A stretch of 64,000 bases of DNA, from positions 1,984,001-2,048,000 of the forward strand of contig WWBZ02000073.1 of the NCBI GenBank assembly GCA_011503125.2, written 5' to 3'. The translations under genes and the position numbers were made by a program. This document shows positions 22,001 through 32,987 of this stretch, in pieces; position 1 is the first letter of the stretch; every line of letters begins with the position of its first letter. The notes under the pieces were generated by a model, which worked only from the letters and a program-made list of their open reading frames with translations, did not search any database and was not told the DNA's origin. The DNA is from Botryosphaeria dothidea. Taxonomy: Eukaryota > Ascomycota > Dothideomycetes > Botryosphaeriales > Botryosphaeriaceae.

Positions 22001-22429
22001 CACATCTCCACCCTCGACCTGCGCGACTGCTACCTCTACTCTGGCCTGCTCACCGAAAACGACCTGCTCTACCAGAACCGCACCTTCGACAACAACAAGC
22101 CCGGCCACACGGCGCTACCGCGCATCTATCTCGAGGACGGCTGGACGAGTACCGATGAAGATTACATGACATGCTTTGCCATCTGGCACGGCCGGAAGAA
22201 AAGCCTCTTCAGGAGGGGCGGAGATGACCCGAGGGAGAAGGAGGTCAGGGAGAAGGAGGGTGGGCGGAGGAGCAGGTTCAAGCTGGTCAGCCAGCTAGGT
22301 GTACCGGGGAATACGATGATGTTCAAGGCAAGGAGTCGTGCGGAGAGGGATCATTGGGTGTTGGCCATCCAGACGGAGTGTGAGAGGTTAGCGCAAGCGG
22401 AGGAGATCAGGCTTGTGGGGGATGCATAG
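19013..22429 (+). CDS. Spo71/Mug56-type PH-domain sporulation protein
   Basis: Exons are 19013-19060, 19111-20109, 20229-21095, 21127-21492, 21553-21804 and 21857-22429, 1034 residues. The N-terminal PEHLYLTSRRCFIGPIPEGW block matches the Spo7_2_N domain of yeast Spo71 and S. pombe Mug56. A split PH region follows, with WTPWRKGTKMFIMRPRSG, VEGFLIRLTSQRGVDKRLGR and a C-terminal PH domain from SGVLFRKPRRHATFTRC to RDHWVLAIQTECERL. In yeast Spo71 works with Vps13 adaptors in prospore membrane growth; in a filamentous fungus the likely role is ascospore formation or lipid transport (inference). An acidic insert sits around 21350-21440. Intron 1 (50 bases) has a weak donor, GTCCGT, but a good CTGAC branch site and preserves frame. 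Confidence 0.85.
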
Positions 22430-22843
22430 GGATGCGCTTTTTTTTATTACTTTTGTTGCCATTGGTTATGGGACTATGGGTGGCGTTCGTACATAAGCCA
22501 CGATCACTGGAGGTGCTCTTTTTATTCGGCAGGACTGGGTGGACTTGTCACGATTGGCGCATTTTTGGGGTGTTCGCAGCGTTGGTTGTTTTTCCGCACC
22601 TCAGTCGTCTTCTTTTCGTTTTTGACATACCCGCATTGCTCGTCTGTTCTTTTCGAGTCGTCAGTTCCTAGATGATGACTCCAGTACTACTCAGTTTAAT
22701 AGTGCTTCCTATGAAATTTTACCAAGTGATTTAATTCTCTACGCGTACTTCCACTAGCTGCTCAAATGCTTTCAAGCACAGCATTTCTTGTCACGCAGCA
22801 CAAGGAAGAGCACCGAATAAAATGGGGAATCTTTGGTATGACC
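22430..22843. other. convergent 3' regions
   Basis: Between two converging genes; T-rich, no gene seen. Confidence 0.4.
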
Positions 22844-24154
22844 TCATAGCTTGAGCGCTGCCCTGAGCGCTTCAATCCTATTCTTGTTGCACTCTTTCCC
22901 CTTGTCAAGAGCGCCATCCCACATAGCAAAAGGATGGCACATCCCTTGATAGGCATGGAACTCACTCTTCGTCCCGGCCGCCTTCAGTGCATCATGATAA
23001 GCCTCGGCCTCCTCTTTGAGGATATCATACTCCGCCACGTGAATACTCGCCGGCGCGATCCCCGCATGCGACGGGAAGAGCAGCGGCGAAGCAATCGGCT
23101 GCTTGACCTTCTCTTGTCGATCATCTACCTCACGTCAGCATCCTCTTAGTTACTTTTTTCTTAAACGCCCCCGGAATCCCTGAACTCACCTCCCAACCCA
23201 ACCCATAAATCGAAAAACCACCGCATCCGATGCAGCGGCAAGCACGGCACGTCCTCCAGCTCCACGTACGAACGATACGGCAGCTCCGTCTTCCCCACGC
23301 ACGTCCCTGTACCTGGAGGCGTCCACCGCATGTCCACACACGGCACGACCAGGCACTGCAGCCTCAGCGGCGGGAAGCCGAGCTCGTCCTGCACCACCAG
23401 GTGCGCGAGCACGGCGCTGAGGTGGCCACCCGCACTCAAGCCGCCGACGGCGACGCGGGTGGGGTCAATGGCGAGGGAGGCCGCGTTGGCGAAGACCCAG
23501 GTGAGGGCTGCGAGGGCATCGTGGACGGCGGCCGGGAAGGGCGTTTCGGGGCCGTGGCGGTAGTTGACGTCGACGACGATGGCGCCGAGGGCCTGGCAGG
23601 CCTGGCGGCAGAAGGGCTCGTCGGTGAGGAGGGAGCCGATTACCCAGCCGCCTTGTTTGGTTGTTAGCCTTTGTGTTTAGTGTGCATCCCTCTCCTTTGG
23701 CCTTTCTGCCCATATATCCCTCTTCTATTCGGGGGAACTTCGACGACGTGATGGTGGAAACTCACCTCCATGATAATTGACGTATGCGGGTAGCTTGCCG
23801 TCCGCATTCTTCAAGCCGCCGGTCTGGATAGCGTCATCTGTGGGAACGTAGACTTGAACTTCGATCTCCCCGAGGGGTTCTTTGACCGGGATCTTGTGGA
23901 TTGTGGCGCTGCCAACTGGCAGAGTGGGCCCACGTGGTACAGTTGCCGTGTACTTGGCCGGATCAGCGCGGAATTCTTCGATGCTTACTTGGTCCGCGCG
24001 GAGTCGGTTGGCTGGTAAACATATCGTTAGCATTTTGATTCACTACTAAGTATGGGAACGGCGTTCTACCAGCATGTTTGTTATAGACTTCGATGAACTG
24101 GGGGTCGAGCTTGTCCAGGTACTTGGACGGTATGGGATTAATGGGTTCAGCCAT
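22844..24154 (-). CDS. alpha/beta hydrolase (HSL / fold-3 family)
   Basis: Minus-strand exons 24154-24070, 24011-23766, 23651-23190 and 23124-22844 give 357 residues. It is an esterase/lipase of the hormone-sensitive lipase family. The oxyanion loop is YHGGGWVIG (across intron 2), the nucleophile elbow GLSAGG, the acid AEYDILKEEA and the catalytic His CHPFAMWD. The N-terminal cap is about 80 residues and carries no signal peptide, so the enzyme is probably cytosolic. The acceptor of the last exon was chosen to keep frame (GTAG then ATGATCGAC). Substrate unknown. Confidence 0.88.
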
Positions 24155-24990
24155 GATCGTAGCATGAAAGGGCGGTCACTGTCGCTTAAAATGGGGCTCT
24201 TCTATGAAAACAAGAGCTTGTCGAATTTTCAGAGAGCACTGGCAGTTATAGAGCAGGCCGTCGATAGAATAAACATCTGTGCTTATCAATACCCCGCGCT
24301 GCCCCACTTTCCACTCAATGATGCAACCCAAGTTGGAGAAAAGAGTTTATGGAGCAGGAGCAATCGTCCGAAAGAGTACTGCATGAGTCCATAGATTAGT
24401 CAATAGCTTACAAGAGGTCTGGAAACAGGCCGATATGGCCAGGAATGGGTCTCAATAGGTTACATCCGCCAACGTCCTTTTCAAACACCTTGTCTCTCTT
24501 CCCCAATTCACCAACGATGGATCAATCCATATAACGCAAACTTGATGACATTCTCATATGGAAGCAGGACTGATGCCCAGTTCCAGCGGCAGGTAGCCGT
24601 GACATAAGTACCCTGCGGACTTTCCAAAGACAGAAATGTGGATCAGCACCCTCGCCCGTACTCCGTCCATGCCCCGATGACCCGTTGATTATCCCAAAAA
24701 ACGCCTCTCAATGCTGGATTGCTCCCACCCGTGGTCTTGAGAACCACAACAAGTCAACTCGAAAAAGAAATGCTTCAAAAGTGTCGTGGGATAATGCGCC
24801 GACCACGGAAGCTGAGATATTACTAGGGAAGTACTTCGACAATGAACGCTAGTAAGAATGGGCTTCCGTGAAAACGGTATGCCATAAATATGATCGTAAG
24901 GCGAAGTTATACGCAAGGGAGAGTGAGACTAACAGAAGAGACCGACCAAAACGGCGCCAGTCATGAGCGAAAGTGACTAGAACTTTTAGG
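24155..24990. other. intergenic, no gene seen
   Basis: Promoter of the hydrolase on the left side and 3' region of the Vac1 gene on the right side; both genes are on the minus strand. Confidence 0.4.
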
Positions 24991-27058
24991 TCAATTCTGT
25001 GGGAACATCTCTCCACTATAAGCGGCCGCAAAATCTAATTGGTTCAGTTGGCCGTTGATTTGATCGATTTCCTTGCTCAGGTCCTCAACGTTTTGTGCCA
25101 ATGAGCTGACTTCGTCAAACTTGCGCCGGCGGTTGGCGTCTGCGATCATTTCCTGCACGAAGAACTTTTGCTCCTCCAGGACAATTAACCTCTCCCTCAG
25201 CTCCTTTTCCTCAGCTTCCATGGTTGAGATTGCACTGCTACTACTTGCAACACTGCCATTCTCAATGTCGTTGTATTTGATTGCAGCAAGAGCCCCATTA
25301 GAACGCCCGTTTGGCTTAGATTGTGCCCCATTCGGAGATGCGTGTTTGAGTATCTTCGGCAATGACTTGAGAGGAAGCATGTGAAGACTTAGGAAGTGGT
25401 ACGCTTGCTGGTAGACGGCCTTTTGTAATCGAGCTTGTGTGGGCGATTCTGTGGGAAAGTCGCGTATCCGGCGCGCTGCAGTGTCATACTGCGCAAATGC
25501 GTCCATAAGACGTTTCCGGACTTTGGTAGCATCCTGTAGCTGAGTTGGTGAAGGAGGGTGTTCAGGATCCCTGGGATAATCTTAGCTCTCTCCTTGGAAT
25601 CAAGTATGGATATGCATACTGCAAGGCAGAAAGAAGCTTTTGAAACCGCGGCAGAAGCAACCGAATGCCGCGCTCAAATTGCACCAAGTTTTCATACGCG
25701 CGCGCATCGCGAGGCTTTTCTGAAAGTTCTCGGGCAAAGTCACTTTTGCTGAAGAGGATGTGTTTGCAGTCTCGGCACATTCGGACATCGACATTAACTT
25801 GACCTTGCGACTTTTCTGAGGTGTTGTTAGCTGCCGAAGGGATCAGTATGAGCCCTATAGAAGACGCTTTGGCTGACTTACGCGCTGCCACACTCAGCCC
25901 AACCTCTGTCGAGCAATTGGGCTTTGGATCACCACATACCACACGTCCGCAGAGGCGACAATGATGCCGTCTGAAGGTGTAACTGGTAAATTCTTGCTGA
26001 CAAAAGGGGCACTGCAGCACGCTGGCATCGTCTTCCCAGGCTATAATGGACTGTTCCAGGGCGCGCTGCTGGGCCTTTGCTCCAGAGAGGGGCCAAATCA
26101 GGCTTCCAGCGCCAGACTGCGGTTCAGGAGGCGGGGGATCTGCAAGTAGATGGGTGAGCTTGGTGAGGCGCTTCTCCAGACGACCAATGTCCAGATTGGT
26201 TTTGTCGACATGTTTCCTGCGGATGGCGGTGAAAGCGGCGGTATGATTGCGCTCGGCGCCATTGTGATCGTTGTACCCCTCCCTGGATTTGTAGCAAGTC
26301 TCGCATACGCGGCACCAGATGCCGCGCACCGGTTCGTGCTTAGCGGAGCGCGAAAGTTTCATTTGATACATGGTGTGCTCCTCGCAGAAAAGCCTGCCGC
26401 ATTTCCTACAGTTGACGCTACCGTTGGCAGCGCCCAGCCGCTTCCCGCATATCGGCTCGCTACAGGGATCGGAGTATGCGTACGAAGATGGTTGCCAGTG
26501 GGCGCGTGTCACTAGTTCCTCTGGATCCAGCGGGCGCGAGACTTCGGGTTGCACTTGAGCGGCGGAGAGTTGGACGGGGGCCGGTAGGAAGGGTGAGTCG
26601 TTGGACTCGAAGACATCCAGGCCTTTGAGCTTCTGGTTCAGGACGGCAAGCGGCTGGAACTTCTTGGCCTTGACCATCTGTGTACGGAACCACGTCTGGA
26701 TCTCATCCTGCTCGACTTCCTCGAGGTTCTGGTGTAGGTCGTCCAGATGTCGGTTGAGCTGCAGCAACGTCACCATCTCCTCGTTGCAGATGGGACAGAC
26801 GAGGCGCGAGCTGGCAGAGGCGGCGGCGACATTGTCGGAATGTTCGATGGACACACGGGCGGTCAGGCTTTCGGGGTCGATGGTAGAGGCGGGCGAGACT
26901 GAGGACTGCGATGCGAGGGAGACGGAGCTTTCGGATGGCGATAGCAGGCTGGAGTTGCGCTGGTGGTGGTTCGGACGGGGGTCGGCGGCGGGCGACAGCG
27001 CCTTTGCGCTGCCCAAGGTGCGACCGCCGCCCAGCGACCTGCCCGGTCGCGAGGTCAT
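24991..27058 (-). CDS. PEP7: Vac1/Pep7-type FYVE protein, Rab5 effector
   Basis: Minus-strand exons 27058-25882, 25830-25620 and 25570-24991 give 655 residues. Domains are a C2H2 finger (about residue 87: CPICNEE with HLDDLH), a first FYVE-like zinc region with CRKCGRLFCEEH, a second FYVE domain (about 340-440) with WEDD and RRHHCR for PI3P binding, and a C-terminal coiled coil ending in the Rab-binding helices. This matches yeast Vac1/Pep7 and animal rabenosyn-5, which bring Rab5, the Sec1-family protein Vps45 and PI3P together for Golgi-to-endosome vesicle fusion. Intron 1 (25831-25881) is 51 bases, a multiple of three without stop codons. The start used is MTSRPGR; the frame is open further upstream but the extra part is Ala/Arg/Pro-rich. 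Confidence 0.92.
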
Positions 27059-27552
27059 GATGGTGCTAAGCAGGGAGTCGCAGCGGGCGCGGTCAGCATG
27101 CTGGGCTGGAGAGGCGGTGGTGTAGCTGGCGTGGGGCCTGACTAGCGGCAGGCCAGCAGAGCACTGAGGCGTCGCAGCGCAGTGCAGCCCAGGCACGACG
27201 CCAGGGCGGGCGGCACTGGCACCAAACTCGCACCGCCGCACCGCATTGCATCCCCTCGCCGACCCACTGCTCTGGGCCGCTGCCTTCTTCAGAGGTCCTC
27301 CTCGATCTCTGCTCCCTCATCAATCGCATGTTTGCCCAGTCGCACCGTCGTCGTAATCAGTTCGGCCGCTCGGGCGGGTTGGGAGAACCTCCGAGAGATG
27401 GCCGCCACGACTGTGGCTGATGAGGTGCGGCGCTGATCTCATCATTCATGCATATCTGCGTTGCTTTCTCCGCGCTATCACCACCACAATTCTCCTCTCC
27501 GCCAGCCTTTCCCCGCCAGCTCTCCCCCGCAGTGCCACTCTACTGCTTCGAC
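27059..27552. promoter_or_regulatory. shared divergent promoter, Vac1 / Met8
   Basis: 494 bases between the two start codons of genes pointing away from each other. No TATA box seen; the Met8 side is pyrimidine-rich. Confidence 0.4.
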
Positions 27553-28421
27553 ATGGCTGACCTCTTCCCCGCGATACAAGGAGGTGGCTCCCTCATTCTC
27601 GCCTGGCAAGTGCGTAACAAGCGCGTGCTCGTGGTCGGCGGCGGCGAGGTAGGCGCATGCTCACTTGCGCCCGCGCTTTCCGAGTATTGACATTGACGAG
27701 AAGCCCAGGTTGCTGCCGGCCGCATCGTGAACGTCCTGAATGCCGACGCCAAGGTCACGGTGGTCTCGCCATCCGACGGACTGAACGACGAGGTCGCCTA
27801 TCGTATCGCCCAGAAGCAAGTTAACTATATCGATCGCAAGTTCGAGCCGTCTGATCTGGACGGCGTGGACATGGTGCTCACTGCCGTTGATGATCCTGAA
27901 GCGTCCACTCAGGTCTACAAGCTGTGCAAGGAGAGACGGATACCAGCAAACATTGCTGACGTGCCTCCGGAGTGCGACTTCTACTTCGGAAGCGTGCACC
28001 GCGACGGGCCGCTGCAGATTATGGTTAGCACAAATGGCAATGGACCCAGGCTAGCAAATATTGTGCGGAGGCAAATTGCCGCAACCCTTCCGCCCAACAT
28101 CGGCGCCGCAATCCAAAAGGTCGGACAACTGCGGCGAAAGTTGAGAAAAATCGCGCCACGCCAAGAGGAAGGCCCCAAACGCATGCAATGGCGAGTTTTT
28201 CTGCGAGCCCAGCACCATGTTGTCCGCCCTGCTAACGTGTGCACAGGATGTCCAAGGTGTGCGAATCATGGAGCCTGGATGATCTGGTCGAAATGGACGA
28301 GAGTGATATGGAGAAGCTCCTAGGTTTCTACAAACCAAACACTATACCATTATTTCCAGAAATCAGATACGGGGAGAAGTCAAGCGCAGTCGGATCCTTC
28401 GGCGCGTTCGGCTGGTGGTGA
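27553..28421 (+). CDS. MET8: Met8-type precorrin-2 dehydrogenase / sirohydrochlorin ferrochelatase
   Basis: Exons are 27553-27648, 27709-28190 and 28247-28421, 250 residues. Met8 makes sirohaem, the cofactor of sulfite and nitrite reductase, by NAD-dependent oxidation of precorrin-2 and iron insertion. Evidence is the Rossmann start KRVLVVGGGEVAAGR, DMVLTAVDDPE with the family Asp, ADVPPECDFYFGSVHRDGP, and STNGNGPRLANIVRRQI. Length is close to the yeast enzyme. Intron 2 (28191-28246) only keeps the family sequence KRMQW-MSKVCESW if read as GC-AG with donor GCGAGT; its branch site GCTAAC is good. The last exon ends with Gly/Ser/Trp. Confidence 0.92.
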
Positions 28422-29089
28422 GGACGATATACGATTTCTTCTATTCAGCAAACTTGTTCTGGTATGTAAAAGAAAGGTATATTGGGAAGGCGTTGGGGTG
28501 CTTTGTCCTCTTGATTTGGATTCCTCCTCTATGCCGCAGGGCGACATTTTTTTTTTAGCCCTACGGAAGCACGTCATCGCAGGTTTGAGAGCAACGCACG
28601 AATTCTGTAGAGCGGCGAGTCGATGATATTGTAGAATGCGCTTGGTGTTAGATGTATTACGGGCCTTTTCGAGGACGCCTGTGCGGTCAGGGTCGAAACT
28701 TGTGAGATTTTCGCCGAACTCTTACGCCCTGATACTTCTTTGACGTGTGCTCTGGAATATTCTCATCGCATTTACTTTCTTATTCCATCACGCATGCATG
28801 TGATAGCGACGACGTATGCTACATCTCCTGGGGAGAGTTGTAAATGTTGGCGTCACATAGCGCAATAGACTTAAGACTAGCAAGGCAAATGCACAGGCGA
28901 TTATGATAAGGACAGAAGATGTTCCGATTACTCGATTTCTAAAGTGCAGCCGAACGCGGCGCCTCAGGCCGCGAGGCATCCGTGGCAGCAGAGGTTCTTA
29001 ACGAAATGGGATTTGCGCTGAGCACCCACCCAGCTCGCGGATCCTCCTTCAAACTTTGACACCGCGCCGCCAACCCTTCCCGGGCAACC
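28422..29089. other. intergenic, no gene seen
   Basis: 3' region of Met8 and promoter of the METTL16-type gene. Confidence 0.4.
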
Positions 29090-30910
29090 ATGCTCCACGG
29101 AGACGAAGACCCGGATCTGACTGAGATCCGCTCCTCGACCATCGACAAGGTCGACTTCCACGACCCCCGCGCCGTGAGGTACGTGTCGCCCGCCTGGTCA
29201 GTGCATCGCCGGGTACATAACGAAGCTGACGCCGACCAGACAGCTGACCGCATCGCTGCTGAAGCGGGACTTTGGCCTGACCGTCGACCTTCCCCCAGAC
29301 AGGCTATGTCCTCCTGTAAGCTAACCTCACCGTGATCCCGTCCTGTCCGGCTGTGTTAACTGACCCCCGGCCGTCCTCAGACATCCCGGTAAGTCCCGCA
29401 TGTGAGCGACCGCCTCTCGTCGCCATTGCTCTTTGTTCGTCAGTCGGTCACCGTATCAATCATTCTCGTTTCTTACTGTCTTCCTTTTTCGAGGTGTCAC
29501 TCCGTGAACCACTTAAGCCCTCCTCTTAGAGATGCTATGCTGCATTTCCTGCCAGACGTTCGTGTCCGGGCAGCTTCCTTGACATCTAATCTGCGAGAGT
29601 CGCATGCCTGTGTCTCAACCGTTGCCCTGACTATAATCTCAGATACCTCTACGTTCGCTGGATCCAAGACCTTATAGAGTCGATCATTCCTTCCTATTAT
29701 GATTCGTTCGACATGGAGAGCACGTCTCCGCGCCCAAATCCCAACAAGCACCGTCAGGTGATAGGACTAGATATGTATGATTTCTCCATTACCTTCACAG
29801 AAAACTTAAGCTGAAATGACGCTAGTGGTTGTGGGGCCTCCTGCATATATACCCTTCTCGCTTTGAAAACCCGGTCAACATGGCGAATGAATGCTACGGA
29901 CATCGACCCATTAAACTTCTCTCACGCCCTGCGGAACGTCCAGGCTAACGGCTTCTCACCACGATGCCACGTCATGAAGACCAAGCCTAACGACCCTTTG
30001 ATCCCTCTGGTCGCCCTCGAGCTCGACCATCTCGATTTTACCATCTGCAACCCCCCTTTCTTTAGCTCTGTCGACGAATGGAAAGCATCCATCTCCGGTG
30101 AGGGCAAAGCAAAAGGGCCAAATTCCGTGTGCACTGGCGCAGAAGTGGAAATGGTGACCGAAGGCGGTGACTTGGGCTTCGTGCTGCGGATGGTTGAAGA
30201 AAGCCGCGAGCTAGGTGAAAAGGTTGCATGGTACACGTCCATGCTTGGGAAACTTTCAAGCACCATCAAGCTCGTCGACAGATTGAAAGAGATAGGATGC
30301 AAGAATTGGGCTGTGTGCTGTCTAGGCGCACAGCACAAGACTAGGAGATGGGCTGTCGGTTGGAGTTGGCGCGACATGCGGCCGAATGCGGTAATTGCGC
30401 ATGATGACGCTCTTAGTTCTTCCTCGGACAGAAACAGCTGACATTCACCAGGAGATTGCCCGACGAGATATGAACATCAAGCATATACTACCTTTACCAG
30501 CTGATTACAAACTTCCTATTTCGGACGTCCCCATGGAGCGCTTCGCGAAAACTATAGACGAGACGATGCACAATCTGGCGCTTCAATGGAAATGGAACGA
30601 AACGCTCCGGCTTGGATACGGTAGAGCTACTAAGAATGTCTGGTCACGATCTGCACGAAGAAAGAGGAAGAGAGAGGAGGCAGGGCGGCAACCGACAGGA
30701 CAGAAAGAGCCGGAGCTAATGGCCGAGAGCGAGAATGAAATCGCGCTTGGTTTCGAGATCAGCGTCCAGTCCGACGAGCTGGTGATCAGATGGGTTCAGG
30801 GACGGGACCAAGTGCTCTTTGAGAGCTTCTGTGGCATGATGAAGCAGACGCTGCAGCCAATGCTGGCGAAGCGGGAGAAAGAACGAGATACCAAAGCTGA
30901 CACAGACTAA
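29090..30910 (+). CDS. METTL16: METTL16-type RNA m6A methyltransferase
   Basis: Exons are 29090-29178, 29240-29315, 29381-29388 (8 bases), 29643-29774, 29826-30390 and 30452-30910, 442 residues. METTL16 and its S. pombe orthologue methylate A43 of U6 snRNA. Evidence is the N-terminal DPRAVRQLTASLLKRDFGL, the RWIQDLIESI helix before the fold, the SAM site IGLDIGCGASCIYTLLALK, and the adenine-methylating motif ICNPPFF. A basic region (ARRKRKREE) near residue 350 may bind RNA or be a nuclear signal. The third exon is forced by frame: without its 8 bases the RYLYVRWI block cannot follow LCPP. Introns around it have good GTAAG donors and CAG acceptors. The gene converges on the next hydrolase with 121 bases between. 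Confidence 0.9.
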
Positions 30911-31031
30911 AGAGATACCACCCCTCGATGAGGGATCAGATTGTGATAACATTACTTGAATAGACTTTCACAGCGAAGGATCGGAATCGGAACCCTCTAA
31001 CACCCCAACTCTTCCTTCTTTCCATTACCGC

Positions 31032-32190
31032 CTATTTCTGTCCGGTCTCAAGGAGCCACTTCATCCCCTCGAGTGTGTCTCCAACCCACTTCTTGCTCGT
31101 TTCAAGCTGCGGGAAGAAGCTCCAGAAGCTATGCGGCAGACCCGGGTAAATCTGCAGTTTGGTCGGCGTCCCATATTCGGTTCTCACCTCGCGCTCGAAC
31201 ACGAGAGCATCGTCTCTGAGCGGGTCCAGTCCGCAGACCTGAAAGTAAATCGGAGGCAGTCCGGCACGGCTTACAGGGTCCTTCTCAGAGTACAAGTTGA
31301 AAAGTCGGGAGTCGCGGTCCGGGTTGTAGGCGCCAAAGAAGAGGTCGATAGCTGCCCTGTCCAGCACCGGCGCATTCTCGTTCTGCTTGAAGGACTGGAG
31401 ATCTGATGCGTAGTTGGCGGGTGGGTCGTAGCTGTTCGTCAGGCTCGGTATCTGAAGGAGCAGTCCGGTGAGAGGAGGAGAAAGGTTCTCATCCCGAGCC
31501 AGCGTGCCGACGACGGCGGACAGGTTGCCTCCGGCTGAAGGACCGCCAACGATGAAGCCTTCCGAAGGGTCAGCGCCGAGGTTTGATGCATTCGCGGCTG
31601 CCTGAACCACGTGAAATCAGAGGTTAGCGGTGGATTTTCATTAATTGAGGAAACTCGGGCGGGGAATTTTTCTTCCTACCCATTTCACCGCGTCCCACGC
31701 GTCATTGACACCCGCGGGAAACGGATGCTCGGGAGCGAGTCTGTAGTCGATATTCACCACGACACAGCCCAGCTCTTTGGCGAAGTTGCGGCCGGTCAGC
31801 TCCTCGTTCTCGAGATCGCCGAGGCAGAACCCGCCGCCGTGGACCATGACCACGAGGGGGCTGCCATCTGAGGGAGGGCTGCTGGGTCGGTAGATCCGGG
31901 CGGGTATCTGGTACCCGTCACGGGCCGGGATGGTCGCGTTGGAGATGGATACGCCGGCCGTGGAGGAGCCCAGCAGTTTGGCGTTCATGTCGCGCTTGGC
32001 GGCGGACAGGCGGCCGCGTAGGGCTGGGATGCCCGCAGCATCGCCGAGGGAGGGCAGGGGTGGTAGATCTTTGAGGAGCTGTGGGTGAGGTTAGTATGGG
32101 TGGTGGGTAGGAAGGCTGGGGGTGTGGATATGGTACTTGTTCGAACTCCGGATCGATCCGGGCTAGCTTTGTCCAATCTTGGTCAGCCAT
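31032..32190 (-). CDS. alpha/beta hydrolase (fold-3 family)
   Basis: Minus-strand exons 32190-32137, 32078-31680 and 31601-31032 give 340 residues. It is a second, distinct member of the hormone-sensitive lipase family. The oxyanion loop is VHGGGFCLGDLEN, followed by NIDYRLAPEHPFP; the nucleophile elbow is GGPSAGG, the acid is in VCGLDPLRDD and the catalytic His in GLPHSFW. No signal peptide, so probably intracellular. All introns are GT-AG. Substrate unknown; related fungal enzymes act on short acyl esters and xenobiotics. Confidence 0.9.
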
Positions 32191-32987
32191 TTTGAGATTT
32201 TGGGAATGTGTGGAATCTGATATTGTCTTCCGTTTTGGAAGAGGGAGGGCGGGAGTTGCAATGGTGACGCAGTAACAGCTTTATCCGTAAGAATAAGCAC
32301 TATGTTCACCTGCCGGGCCTCCCAGCCGAGGCAAGACATGGCGTTGTGGGGTAGCCGGATCATCCCCTACCTCACATCACCATCGTTGAATAGAGTTGTA
32401 ATCGAGTTGTTCGCATCTGAAGGCCCGAGTGTCTGAATCGATCTTCTCTCTCTTTCCTTTTTGATGCAGGGCATGCATGTTCTGGGCAGGATGCAAGATG
32501 TTCAGCCGCTATCAATATTCCGATCGAAAACGTCGGAACCCAATAAGCAACAAGCCGCGCCACTGAGTTGCAGACGCCGCTGTTGAATCAAAATAGCATC
32601 AGCGAGATCGCCTCGTCCGTCGATCTCCCGGTAAGCATGTCTGGATGTCTCGCGTCGCCGCAGCCTGCACCATGTAGCCGCCGAGCGGAGACGATCCTCG
32701 CCAGCCGCCAGGAACAGGCGAGCTGTGAGAGGTTCAACCTCTCCCGGCTGACCAACCAGGAATACGAGCATGGCGCTTCGAGCCCGTGAGCACTCATGTT
32801 AATGTTCCCGCGTATTCTTTTCTCCACAGCTGCATGATGGCGCCCCTGCAAGGCGCGCGTGCCGAGAGACTGTTGAATGCAGCGCAGCAGAGATAGACAA
32901 TCAGCTCCCCAAACATGCCCGAGCAATTATATATAGCCCCATCCATCGCAGTGACAGCCTCGCCCTATCCATCCCCTGTCACTCACC
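32191..32987. other. divergent promoter region
   Basis: Between the hydrolase start and the chitin-binding gene. The right edge carries a TATA box; otherwise no feature recognised. Confidence 0.4.
32928..32935 (+). promoter_or_regulatory. TATA box of the chitin-binding gene
   Basis: TATATATA-like stretch (AATTATATATAGCCCC) about 55 bases before the ATG at 32988, a position consistent with a strongly inducible fungal gene. Confidence 0.5.

Noticed and set aside
14447..31601. idea of a biosynthetic gene cluster (dehydrogenases, hydrolases, thioredoxin)
   Set aside because: No backbone synthase, cytochrome P450, transporter or cluster regulator lies in the window; these genes are separated by housekeeping genes.
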